Shown here one piece after another: positions 6,567 to 14,160 of a DNA stretch of 18,078 bases (the stretch's first letter is position 1; each line of letters opens with the position of its first letter). The stretch is taken from NCBI GenBank assembly GCA_964343195.1, contig CAYFIR010000132.1, forward strand, positions 1-18,078, written 5' to 3'. The notes beneath the pieces are model-generated. The model was not told where the DNA came from. It made no database searches and was given only the letters and a program-made list of their open reading frames with translations. Source of the DNA: CAYVAP01 sp964343195 (lineage in GTDB: Bacteria; Bacteroidota; Bacteroidia; J057). Made by a program: the position numbers and the translations under genes.

Positions 6567-7730
6567 ATGGTAAGCATAGAAGAAGCCCTACAAATCGTTG
6601 ACTCCCAAGAAGTAAAACTCAACACCCGTGAGCTGGCACTGGCTCTTGCGCAGGGATGTTATTTGGCCCAATCCATCTCGGCTCCCTTCGACATGCCGTC
6701 GTTTGACAACTCCGCCATGGATGGCTATGCCATTTGCGGAGCGGGGCAGGCCTTCGAAATTGTGGGCGAAATAGCCGCCGGAGACATCGCCGAAAAAGCA
6801 CTGAAAGCTGGGCAAGCCATGCGCATTTTCACCGGGGGGAAGGTGCCCACCAATGCCACAGCCGTTGTCATGCAGGAAAAAACGGCAGTCGAGAGAATCA
6901 CGCTACACGTTCAGGAAGAAGTACGTCCGGGTCAGAACATCCGCCGACGCGGCGTAGAACTGAAGACCGGGCAGGCCGTTTTCGAGCCGGGGCAACTGCT
7001 GAACCCCGCTGCCTTGGGGATGATCGCTTCGTTGGGGGTGGAGCAGGTGAAGGTGTACCAAAAGCCTTCCATCCGCCTGATCACCACGGGCAATGAGTTG
7101 ATTGCTCCTGGACAACCCCGCCGGGAAGGGCAGATCTACGAATCCAACAGCTTTGCCCTCATGGCCGCCATGCATGATCAGGGCTTTTACTGCGAAGGCA
7201 AGACCCACATCCGAGACGATTACGAAGCGACGGAGCAAGGCATTGCCGATGCACTAGCGAACTGCGAGGTACTGATTCTCTCGGGTGGGATTTCGGTCGG
7301 CGACTACGACTACGTCAAGCCTGCCCTGGAAGCCAACGGCGTCGAGGAGCTTTATTACAAAGTCCTCCAAAAGCCCGGCAAGCCGCTGTACTTCGGGCGA
7401 AAGGGCAACCAGTTCGTCTTCGCGCTGCCGGGTAATCCGGCCTCTTCGCTGACCTGTTTCTACATTCATGTGCTCCCCCTGCTGCAAAAGCTCAGTGGCG
7501 CACAGGAAAGCGGGTTGCCGCGCATTTCGCTGCCGCTTGCAGAGGGGTACGAGTTCAGGTTCAAACGCCCCACTTTTCTCAAGGCCCACATCCGCAGCGG
7601 TGAGGTGCGCATACTGGACGGGCAAGGCTCCAACATGATTCATTCGATGGCGCTGGGCAATGCGCTGGTGTTCCTGGAAGAGCCGGGGAAGTATGAGGTG
7701 GGGGAGGCGGTTATTTGTATTCTATTTTGA
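6567..7730 (+). CDS. moeA: MoeA, molybdopterin molybdotransferase
   Basis: Protein of 387 aa that inserts molybdate into adenylated molybdopterin made by the MogA domain, releasing AMP. Motifs in order: SFDNSAMDGYAI (about 45-56), IFTGGKVPTNATAVVMQE (about 90-107), RRRGVELKTGQ, TTGNELIAPGQPRREGQIYE, LILSGGISVGDYDYVK, LQKPGKPLYFGRKG and FALPGNPASSLTCFYIHVLP. A short C-terminal domain ends the protein. Length is in the normal range. It is the last gene of the plus-strand Moco series and is followed 15 bases later by the first copy of a 325-bp repeat, then by the convergent molybdate transporter genes. Confidence 0.96.
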   Translation: MVSIEEALQIVDSQEVKLNTRELALALAQGCYLAQSISAPFDMPSFDNSAMDGYAICGAGQAFEIVGEIAAGDIAEKALKAGQAMRIFTGGKVPTNATAVVMQEKTAVERITLHVQEEVRPGQNIRRRGVELKTGQAVFEPGQLLNPAALGMIASLGVEQVKVYQKPSIRLITTGNELIAPGQPRREGQIYESNSFALMAAMHDQGFYCEGKTHIRDDYEATEQGIADALANCEVLILSGGISVGDYDYVKPALEANGVEELYYKVLQKPGKPLYFGRKGNQFVFALPGNPASSLTCFYIHVLPLLQKLSGAQESGLPRISLPLAEGYEFRFKRPTFLKAHIRSGEVRILDGQGSNMIHSMALGNALVFLEEPGKYEVGEAVICILF

Positions 7731-7745
7731 CCGATGCTTACCCAA

Positions 7746-8070
7746 AACGTCAGTTTCGGATTTTCTTCCTCATAAGTGACTGGTTAACAGCGCAATGTCG
7801 CCTCACTGCTTCGCGGGATCGCGGATCAGCGGGACCTACCTTTTTTCTAGCTCCACAAATGGACTTTTAATATGCTTCCTCTGAAAGTGCTATTTCGCCT
7901 TCAGCGGGACTTACTTCTTTTTCAAAAGAAGTAAGCAAGAAAAGTTCGGCATTTCAGGCTGCCCTGCAAGCCGCCCCGAGCGCCAAATGCCGGGCCTACG
8001 CCGCCCCAGGTTTGCTTTTGGCTACTTGTTACAAGTGAAATTGGGGCCAAGAAACTCAAAACTCATATTG
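7746..8070 (+). repeat. 325-bp interspersed repeat, copy 1 (3' of moeA)
   Basis: This aligns without a single gap to 13613-13937, with 49 mismatches by my hand count (about 85% identity). Internal structures shared by both copies are a 12-bp hairpin with a 2-base loop (CTTACTTCTTTT at 7910-7921 pairing with 7924-7935) and an 8-bp stem CGGCATTT/AAATGCCG (7947-7954 with 7985-7992). The direct word CCCA flanks the copy (7741-7744 and 8071-8074). It has no long ORF. Both copies lie directly behind a stop codon in the same orientation as the upstream gene. Confidence 0.9.
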
Positions 8071-8108
8071 CCCATAGGGATCTCCAGAGTTAGCTCCTCT
8101 TGCGGGAA

Positions 8109-8981
8109 TTACACCTTCCTCACCACCGCATCAAAAGTCCGTGTGGCGACCTCGATGCGATCGCCGGGCTTGAGGCCCTCGGCCTGCGTCTCATCCAGTG
8201 GCACCTGTAGTTCCTCTCCATTAACCCGAAGCGTAGCCACCACTGCCCTACCCTCCTGCACAAGCCGAATCACTTCTCCTGAAAATGACACCCGCGCGCT
8301 GCGCAGCGTTTCCCGGAAAAAATCCACTGGCGTTGCCTGACGGGTGATTTCGCCATTTTTTAGCTCAAATACCCGATCCGACATCTTGAGGATCTCGCTG
8401 GGATCGTGGCTCACGAGGATGGTCGTCAGTTCAAAACGACGATGCAGTTGCAGGATGTAGTCCTGGAGTTTGACCCGCATGGCATAGTCCAGCGCCGAAA
8501 GCGGCTCATCCAGCACCAGTATCTCGGGCTGCCCGACCAGCGCCCTTGCCAGGGCCACCCGCTGCTGCTGGCCGCCGGAAAGCTTCGCGGGTTTTTGCTG
8601 CTGCAGCGCCTCCAGTTCCATGATATGGATCAGTTCGTCTATGATGGCGGCATCCTGCCTGTGGGTCAGAGCAAACTCCAGGTTCTGCCGCACGGTCATG
8701 TGCGGAAACAGGGCATAGTCCTGAAAGACAAACCCCACCCGCCGTTTTTGAGGGGGCAGCAAAAGCCTTCGTTCGGGATCGTACCAGACCTGATAGCCCA
8801 CGACAATTTTTCCGCTATCCGGACACATCAGACCAGCCAGCATGCGCAAAATGGAGGTTTTGCCAGAGCCAGACTCACCGTAGAGCGTGACCAGTTCGCC
8901 CCGCTCGATCTCCAGCTTCACCGCGAGTTCCATGTCTCCGGCAGCGGCCTTCAGCCTTTTTTTGATGTCCAGTGATATCAT
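8109..8981 (-). CDS. modC: ModC, molybdate ABC transporter ATP-binding protein
   Basis: ATPase of 290 aa. Walker A is GESGSGKTS (residues 35-43), followed by the Q-loop region FVFQDYALFPHMTVRQNL, signature LSGGQQQRVALARAL, Walker B ILVLDEPLSALD and switch His in LVSHDPSEIL. Residues about 225-290 form a single Mop/TOBE-like domain (VSFSGEVIRLV to FDAVVRKV), which in this family binds oxyanion and marks ModC rather than a generic importer ATPase. Its ATG overlaps the modB stop (ATGA). It powers uptake of the molybdate that MoeA inserts into the cofactor. Confidence 0.94.
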   Translation of the reverse strand: MISLDIKKRLKAAAGDMELAVKLEIERGELVTLYGESGSGKTSILRMLAGLMCPDSGKIVVGYQVWYDPERRLLLPPQKRRVGFVFQDYALFPHMTVRQNLEFALTHRQDAAIIDELIHIMELEALQQQKPAKLSGGQQQRVALARALVGQPEILVLDEPLSALDYAMRVKLQDYILQLHRRFELTTILVSHDPSEILKMSDRVFELKNGEITRQATPVDFFRETLRSARVSFSGEVIRLVQEGRAVVATLRVNGEELQVPLDETQAEGLKPGDRIEVATRTFDAVVRKV

Positions 8982-9649
8982 TTCCAGAATCGCTTTACGT
9001 ATCCGCCATTGACCAGGTACACCGCCAGGAGGATGACAAAGGTGATCCCAAACAACACGAGGGAGTAAAAATTGGCCGCGCCATAGTTTAGCGCCTCTAC
9101 TTCGTCATAAATCGCGATGGACGCCACCCGCGTCTTGCCTGGCACATTCCCCCCCATCATGAGCACCACGCCAAATTCTCCTACGGTATGGGCAAAGGAC
9201 AGCACCACGCCGGTCAGAACGGAGGCCTTCATGTTGGGCAGCAACACACGGAAGAAGGTAGTCAGGCGTGATTTTCCCATGACGTAGGCTGCCTCGCGCA
9301 GAGAGGGAGAAAGGCTGGTCAGCCCTGATTGCAGGGGATGAACCATGAAGGGGAGGCTGTAAAGGAGGGACGCGATTACCAGGCCTTCGAAGGAAAATAC
9401 CAGCCGGATTCCCAGCCACTGATCCAGCCATTGGCCAAAGGCATTTCCCGGACTGAAGAATATCAAAAAGTAGAACCCCAGCACGGTTGGCGGTAGCACC
9501 AGGGGCATGCTCACCAGGGTTTCGATGATGGGTTTGAGGCGCGAACGCGAATGCCCCAGCCACCAGGATAGCGGCAGCGACACCAGCAACAGGATCACCG
9601 TCGTGATCAACGCAAGGTTAAAGGTTAATGCTAAGGGAGTCCAGTTCAT
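8978..9649 (-). CDS. modB: ModB, molybdate ABC transporter permease
   Basis: Inner-membrane permease of 223 aa with about five to six hydrophobic segments: LALITTVILLLVSLPLSWWL near the N-terminus, LVLPPTVLGFYFLIFF, GLVIASLLYSLPFMV, VVLSFAHTVGEFGVVLMM and LVLFGITFVILLAVYL at the end. The EAA loop that contacts the ATPase reads EAAYVMGKSRLTTFFRVLLP. The TVGEFGVVLMMGGN stretch is characteristic of ModB. Length is typical. It sits between modA (45-base gap) and modC (4-base overlap) in one minus-strand operon. Confidence 0.94.
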   Translation of the reverse strand: MNWTPLALTFNLALITTVILLLVSLPLSWWLGHSRSRLKPIIETLVSMPLVLPPTVLGFYFLIFFSPGNAFGQWLDQWLGIRLVFSFEGLVIASLLYSLPFMVHPLQSGLTSLSPSLREAAYVMGKSRLTTFFRVLLPNMKASVLTGVVLSFAHTVGEFGVVLMMGGNVPGKTRVASIAIYDEVEALNYGAANFYSLVLFGITFVILLAVYLVNGGYVKRFWK

Positions 9650-9694
9650 TCAGTCCTTTGGCCAAGAGTGGCCTGCTCCTGCTTTCGGCCACAT

Positions 9695-10489
9695 TCATTC
9701 TACAAAGTAACCGAATTCTTCGAGGACCTTCCTGGCTTCCGGGGAGAAAAGAAACGCCCTGAACCGTCTCGCTGGCCCTGGATCGGTTCCTTTTCTGCGA
9801 ATGAGGACAATGCCCTGCTCGATGGGGGCATACAGATCCGGATCTACCTCTCGCCATGTTCCCTGCCCTTTGACTTCAGGAGAAAGTACCACGGACATAG
9901 CCGTGAAGCCGATTTCAGCGGAACGCGACAGGATAAACTGGTTGGTCTGGGCGATGCTTTCGCCATAGACGAATTTTTCCGACAGGCTATCCCACAGTTG
10001 ATGGTGATCAAGAAACTCCTGGGTGGCCACGCCATAAGGAGCAGTTTGGGGATTGGCCAGGGCAATGTGTTTTACCTCATCAGTCCCCAACACTTCCATA
10101 CCGGCCTCCATTTCATTCTGCAAGGTCCAGATCACCAACCTGCCACGGGCATAGACTTCCGCCTGCCCATATGCCATACCTGATTCATATAGCGCCTGGG
10201 GATACTTCATGTCCGCCGAAATGAACACATCATAGGGCGCACCTTCCTGAATTTGTGCGGTGAGTTTACCTGAAGAGGCCACGACCAAATCACAGCCAAT
10301 GCCCGTCTGGGTTGAAAAATCATCAGCGAGCTGCTCCATCGTGAACTGCATGTTGGCGGCTACGGCGATGGTGAGCTGATTGGATTCGGCAACAGGCGTA
10401 CACCCACTCACCAACCCAAGGAACCCCAAAACCAGTAGTCCCGTTGCCAATTTACTCCCAGGGAAGATCGTACATCGCATTTGCATCAT
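9695..10489 (-). CDS. modA: ModA, molybdate-binding lipoprotein
   Basis: Periplasmic substrate-binding protein of 264 aa, predicted to be lipid-anchored. A hydrophobic signal (about residues 14-27) ends in the lipobox LVSGC with Cys30 as the lipidation site. Mature-domain motifs are AVAANMQF, the oxyanion-binding ASSGKLTAQIQEGAPYDVFI, SADMKYPQAL and ANPQTAPYGVATQEFL, all typical of ModA. It captures molybdate (probably also tungstate) for ModB-ModC. Several in-frame Met codons lie near the start. The first, at 10489, has a GGAG-like site just upstream on the minus strand and leaves a normal signal peptide. It is divergent from padR, with the long operator-like dyad between the two. Confidence 0.93.
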   Translation of the reverse strand: MMQMRCTIFPGSKLATGLLVLGFLGLVSGCTPVAESNQLTIAVAANMQFTMEQLADDFSTQTGIGCDLVVASSGKLTAQIQEGAPYDVFISADMKYPQALYESGMAYGQAEVYARGRLVIWTLQNEMEAGMEVLGTDEVKHIALANPQTAPYGVATQEFLDHHQLWDSLSEKFVYGESIAQTNQFILSRSAEIGFTAMSVVLSPEVKGQGTWREVDPDLYAPIEQGIVLIRRKGTDPGPARRFRAFLFSPEARKVLEEFGYFVE

Positions 10490-10577
10490 CTCGCTCCGAA
10501 GATAATTCCCCGGTAGATCAGGAACTACTCAACAGGTCAATCTTGCCCATTTTGGGGTATCCCAGTTGTTATCCGCC

Positions 10578-10630
10578 ATTTACTTAGCAAATATGAAAAT
10601 AATAATTAGATTCACATTTGTTAAGTAAAT
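10578..10630. promoter_or_regulatory. 53-bp inverted repeat, probable operator between modA and padR
   Basis: The arms are 10578-10596 (ATTTACTTAGCAAATATGA) and 10612-10630 (TCACATTTGTTAAGTAAAT). They are complementary at 17 of 19 positions and separated by a 15-base A/T spacer. The right arm ends nine bases before the padR ATG. Each arm, read outward toward its gene, contains CAnATTTG, one base off the Bacteroidota -7 element TAnnTTTG, so divergent promoters could be embedded. PadR proteins usually autoregulate through such dyads. Confidence 0.7.
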
Positions 10631-10639
10631 AAATCGAGC

Positions 10640-10966
10640 ATGAAATCAACGTCTCTGGGAGAGTTTGAAGAACTGGTACTGCTGACTGTTGCTGCCCAAC
10701 ACGACAAAGCTTATGGGGTCTCTATACAGGAGAGCCTTCAGGATGAATTGAGTAAGAAAATCAATATCAGCGCCGTCCATGTGGCCCTCAAGCGGATGTC
10801 CGAAAAGGGATTTGTTGAGGCGCGCTTTGGAGGCATCACCCAGGAAAGGGGTGGCCGACGGAAAAAATTCTACGTCATCACTGCAACTGGTAAACAGAAG
10901 CTGGATGAGCAGTTCGAACTGCGGAGCAGCCTGTATCAAAAAATTCCCAAAATCTCCTTCAGCTAA
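10640..10966 (+). CDS. PadR-family transcriptional regulator
   Basis: Winged-helix DNA-binding protein of 108 aa. The sequence LGEFEELVLLTVAAQHDKAYGVSI is the classic PadR N-terminus. SAVHVALKRMSEKGFVEARFG is the recognition-helix region and ERGGRRKKFYVITATGKQKL is the wing. It is a short PadR with a minimal C-terminal helix. Its stop codon overlaps the next start (TAATG), so it is coupled to the permease that it probably controls. This pairing of a PadR regulator with a prefix-domain permease is a known arrangement. The dyad just upstream is the likely binding site. The inducing signal is unknown. Confidence 0.92.
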   Translation: MKSTSLGEFEELVLLTVAAQHDKAYGVSIQESLQDELSKKINISAVHVALKRMSEKGFVEARFGGITQERGGRRKKFYVITATGKQKLDEQFELRSSLYQKIPKISFS

Positions 10967-13614
10967 TGAGTCCTACCCCACCCCAATGGCCGCTGCGGTT
11001 TTTGCGCTGGTTCTGCCGCGAAGATTTCCTTGAAGAAATCGAAGGAGATCTGATCGAGCTTTTCGAACAGAGATACCAAACCTCTGCCAGAAGAGCCAAA
11101 AGAGCCTTTTTTTGGCAGGTTTGTGCCCACTTCAGGCCTGATTTCATCCGACCTATTTTTCCTCAAACCCTCATCAACTCCGCTATGTACACACACTATG
11201 TCAAGGTGGCCTGGCGCAACCTGTATCGCCAAAAAATGTACTCTTTCATAAAACTGGGAGGGTTTGCTCTGGGAATCGCGCTATTTCTACTCATAGCACT
11301 TTTTGTCCGGGATGAACTAGGTATTGATCAACATTACGAGCGGGGTGATGACCTCTATCGGGTATTGAGCGCGACCCACAATCCCGCCGATAATTGGACG
11401 AGAAGCTCTACTCTTCCCGCTCCCGCAGCGGACATGATAGCAGAACAAATTCCTGAAGTAGAAGAAGTGGGGCGCCTGATTGCGATGGACGGGTGGTTTC
11501 TGGCTGGCGGCAACCTTTTCAGGCCAGAGAAAGAATCCACCAACATATATGAGGAGCGGTTTGCATACGCAGATCCCTCCCTTCCGGGTATTCTCGAAAT
11601 CCCCATGATGTACGGTACACGGGAAAAGGCACTGTCACAGCCTCAATCCATTCTGATTTCTGAGCACATCGCCCACAAATATTTCCCCGGAGAAAACCCA
11701 ACCGGGGAGACCATCTTCCTGAACGATGATGAATCAACCCCCTACTCCATTGGAGGGGTCATGGCCAACCTGGACCATACTCATCTGGCCGGAATTGACT
11801 TCCTCATCACGCTGAAAAATCTTGAATTTTGGGAAGGCGAACAGGCAGACTGGTGTTGCTGGAATTACAGTCCTTACCTCAGACTTAGAAAAGGCACCGA
11901 TCCCAGGATAGTAGAAAGGAAGCTTGCACCCATTTATGAAAAGCACATTGTTGGGTGGCTTAACGACCAGGGGGATCAACGGGCCGACACCATCAGAAAG
12001 TATGGAGCCATGGAATTACAAGCTGTCGGCGACATTCATTTGAAGTCCAGTGACGTTTCGGACTTTCTGGCCGTAAGTGATGTCAAGATCGTGTGGCTCT
12101 ATGCGGCTATTGGCCTATTCGTATTGCTGCTTGCCTGCATCAATTTCATCAATCTTTCGACGGCAAAATCCGCCAATAGAGCCAAAGAGGTAGGAATGAG
12201 AAAGGTAATTGGCTCAAATCGTGGCCAGTTAATCGAACAGTTTCTCAGTGAATCCATCCTGCTGTGCCTCATAGCCGTGATCCTGGGGGTAGCTCTGGCT
12301 GCCTACAGCCTCCCCTTCTTCAACCAGATTGCCAATAAGGACCTGGTCATCCCTATAGGAGAAGGCTGGTTTCTCCTCAGCTTACTGGCGCTGACAGGGT
12401 CTATTGGATTGATATCGGGCCTTTACCCGGCGTTCTATTTGTCGTCCTTTTCTCCACTTTCGATCCTGAGAGGTGAGAAAAGCAGGGGCAGCAGGAGTTC
12501 CAATCTCCGCTCAGGGCTCCTTGTTTTCCAGTTTGGCACCTCCATCGTTCTCATCGTAGGCGCACTTGTGGTGTACCAACAAATGGATTTCATCCTCCAC
12601 AAAAAGCTAGGGTTCGAAAAGGAGCAGGTCGTCATGATCGAAGGGGCTCATACCATCGTAGAGGAAATGCCGGCTTTCAAAGTAAGTTTGCTCCAGATCC
12701 CAGGGGTTCAACATGCCAGCGCCAGTGGGTTTCTCCCCATCGAGGGCACCCGTAGAAATACCAATTCCTTCTGGAAAGCAGGCAAAAGGGAAATCGATCA
12801 GGGAGTCCCTGCCCAATTTTGGTGGGTGGATGAGCACTATCTGGAGACCATGGGGATGAAACTTGTAGAGGGAAGAATGTTTGAACGAAATCGAGCTTCA
12901 GACAGCATGGCCTGCGTTATCAACCAGGAAATGGCCAATCGTCTCGGGCTGCAAAACCCTATCGGGAATCAAATCGAAAACTGGGGTAAATGGAACATCG
13001 TGGGGGTAGTCGAAGACTTCCATTTTGACCTCATGACCCAGGAGATTCGCCCCCTGGTGATGGTCAGGGGAACCAGAGGAGATATGGTAAGCCTCAAAAT
13101 AGATGGGGAGGATATGGAAGCGACGCTACAGGCGGTGGAGGATGTCTGGACAGATTTCAAACCTCACCAGGAGTTTCGATATAGCTTCCTTGACGAGGCA
13201 TACGCCAGCATGTACGAAGATGTCCAACGGACCAGTAATGTATTTTCCATTTTCGCGATACTGGCCATCATTGTCGCGAGTCTGGGACTATTTGCCCTAT
13301 CCGCATTTATGGTCGAGCAGCGCACCAAGGAGATTGCGGTCCGCAAGATACTTGGCGCCTCCGAGAAGCAGATCCTTACACTCCTGTCCTCAGAAACCCT
13401 GAGACTAGTCCTACTCGGATTCAGCCTGGCCACCCCAATCGCATGGTACCTGATGTCAGAGTGGCTCAGCGGTTTCTCCTATCAGGTTGACATCCGTTGG
13501 TGGATATTTCTTGTTGCGGGTGGCATCGCCATGCTGGTTGCGATCATCACCATCAGTTTTCAGGCAGTCAAAGCCGCATTTTCCAACCCTGCTTTTTCAC
13601 TACGAAGTGAATAA
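10966..13614 (+). CDS. FtsX/MacB-type ABC permease with N-terminal permease prefix domain
   Basis: Membrane protein of 882 aa. Residues 1 to about 72 match the permease prefix domain 2 type (FLRWFCREDFLEEIEGDLIE, an amphipathic cytosolic segment). The ordinary permease begins near Met74 (MYTHYVKVAWRNLYRQKMYS). First half: one transmembrane helix (about 95-115, GGFALGIALFLLIALFVRDE), a large periplasmic MacB_PCD-like domain, then three helices around residues 380-500. The second half repeats the plan, with a helix near 515, another periplasmic domain and three helices from about 760 to the end (ALSAFMVEQRTKEIAVRKIL). No ATPase gene is adjacent, so a partner must be encoded elsewhere. Exported substrate and function are unknown; cell-envelope stress or peptide export are possibilities only. 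Confidence 0.88.
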   Translation: MSPTPPQWPLRFLRWFCREDFLEEIEGDLIELFEQRYQTSARRAKRAFFWQVCAHFRPDFIRPIFPQTLINSAMYTHYVKVAWRNLYRQKMYSFIKLGGFALGIALFLLIALFVRDELGIDQHYERGDDLYRVLSATHNPADNWTRSSTLPAPAADMIAEQIPEVEEVGRLIAMDGWFLAGGNLFRPEKESTNIYEERFAYADPSLPGILEIPMMYGTREKALSQPQSILISEHIAHKYFPGENPTGETIFLNDDESTPYSIGGVMANLDHTHLAGIDFLITLKNLEFWEGEQADWCCWNYSPYLRLRKGTDPRIVERKLAPIYEKHIVGWLNDQGDQRADTIRKYGAMELQAVGDIHLKSSDVSDFLAVSDVKIVWLYAAIGLFVLLLACINFINLSTAKSANRAKEVGMRKVIGSNRGQLIEQFLSESILLCLIAVILGVALAAYSLPFFNQIANKDLVIPIGEGWFLLSLLALTGSIGLISGLYPAFYLSSFSPLSILRGEKSRGSRSSNLRSGLLVFQFGTSIVLIVGALVVYQQMDFILHKKLGFEKEQVVMIEGAHTIVEEMPAFKVSLLQIPGVQHASASGFLPIEGTRRNTNSFWKAGKREIDQGVPAQFWWVDEHYLETMGMKLVEGRMFERNRASDSMACVINQEMANRLGLQNPIGNQIENWGKWNIVGVVEDFHFDLMTQEIRPLVMVRGTRGDMVSLKIDGEDMEATLQAVEDVWTDFKPHQEFRYSFLDEAYASMYEDVQRTSNVFSIFAILAIIVASLGLFALSAFMVEQRTKEIAVRKILGASEKQILTLLSSETLRLVLLGFSLATPIAWYLMSEWLSGFSYQVDIRWWIFLVAGGIAMLVAIITISFQAVKAAFSNPAFSLRSE

Positions 13615-13937
13615 CGTCAGTTTCGGGTTTTATTTCTCATAAGCGACTGGTTACCAGTGTAGTGTCGCCTCCCCGTTTCACGGGATCGCGGATCAGCGGG
13701 ACTTACTTCTTTTTTAGCTCCGCAAATGGACTTTTAATACATGATTTCTGAAAGTGCTATTTCGCCTTCAGCGGGACCTACCTTTTTTCAAAAAAAGGTA
13801 GGCCAAAAAACCTCGGCATTTCAGGCTGCCCTGCAGGCCGCCCCGAGCGCCAAATGCCGGGCCAACGCCGCCCCGGGCTTGCTTTAGGCTGCTTGTTCCA
13901 ATTGGAATTGAAGCCCAGAAACTCAAAACTCACATTG
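13613..13937 (+). repeat. 325-bp interspersed repeat, copy 2 (3' of the permease gene)
   Basis: The second copy of the element found after moeA, same length and orientation, begins inside the permease stop codon. Its hairpin is CCTACCTTTTTT (13777-13788) pairing with 13791-13802 around a CA loop. All three pairs that differ from copy 1 are changed on both strands of the stem. The 8-bp stem CGGCATTT/AAATGCCG is at 13814-13821 and 13852-13859. The pentamer TGAAT occurs at both edges (13608-13612 and 13936-13940), a possible target duplication. Confidence 0.9.
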
Positions 13938-13974
13938 AATAGTTCACCTAAGAGCCTGTCAAGGAATACTGGAG

Positions 13975-14048
13975 AGAGCAAAATGGGATTCGAACCCACG
14001 AAAACGAGATTTGCAGTCACGCGCCTAATGCCATCCGGCTTTTTGCTC
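13975..14048 (-). tRNA. tRNA-Cys-like cloverleaf (anticodon GCA), atypical, possibly a pseudogene
   Basis: Read on the minus strand, a 74-base cloverleaf forms. The acceptor is GAGCAAA/TTTGCTC (7 of 7), the D stem GCC/GGC, the anticodon arm CGTGA-CTGCAAA-TCTCG, and the T arm GTGGG-TTCGAAT-CCCAT. The anticodon GCA is at 14014-14012 and the discriminator is U73, the tRNA-Cys identity base; CCA is not encoded. Oddities: position 8 is A, not U; position 14 is G, not A; position 21 is U, not A; and the anticodon stem has a U-U mismatch. These contacts are nearly invariant in working tRNAs, so this is either a decayed copy or a divergent tRNA. Confidence 0.65.
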
Positions 14049-14052
14049 TTGT

Positions 14053-14119
14053 GGGGTAGAAGTTCAATGGTCGAATTTGGGACTCCGCTCATCCGCCAAC
14101 TACATCGGCCTATCTACCA
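14053..14119 (+). pseudogene. tRNA-like fragment resembling the 5' half of tRNA-Gly
   Basis: GTTC-AATGGTC-GAAT (14062-14076) looks like a tRNA-Gly D arm, preceded by a G-rich acceptor-like stretch and followed by TTTGGGACTCC, which resembles the 5' side of a Gly(UCC) anticodon arm with one base lost. The 3' half does not form a normal anticodon or T arm, although GGTAGA (14055-14060) can pair with TCTACC (14113-14118). It starts only a few bases from the tRNA-Cys-like gene on the other strand. Tentative. Confidence 0.3.
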
Positions 14120-14133
14120 GGAAAATCAGGGAT

Positions 14134-14160
14134 AAAAAAAACCTCTCGCATAGCGAGAGG
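14134..14160 (-). terminator. Intrinsic terminator on the minus strand
   Basis: A perfect 8-bp stem, CCTCTCGC (14142-14149) with GCGAGAGG (14153-14160) around loop ATA. On the plus strand it is preceded by eight A, which become a T-run after the stem on the minus strand. It must end a right-to-left transcript, yet no minus-strand protein gene lies upstream of it in the window. Confidence 0.85.

Noticed and set aside
7910..7935. 12-bp hairpin in repeat copy 1 as a terminator for moeA
   Set aside because: No T-run follows the stem on either strand, so a standard intrinsic terminator is not supported.
7987..8340. 117-aa open frame spanning the repeat and the end of modC
   Set aside because: Half lies in the 325-bp repeat and half is antisense to modC; no independent support.
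13854..14135. 93-aa open frame across the repeat and tRNA-like region
   Set aside because: Its middle (MGFEPTKTRFAV, SSMVEFGTPL) is the typical translation of tRNA sequence, not a protein.
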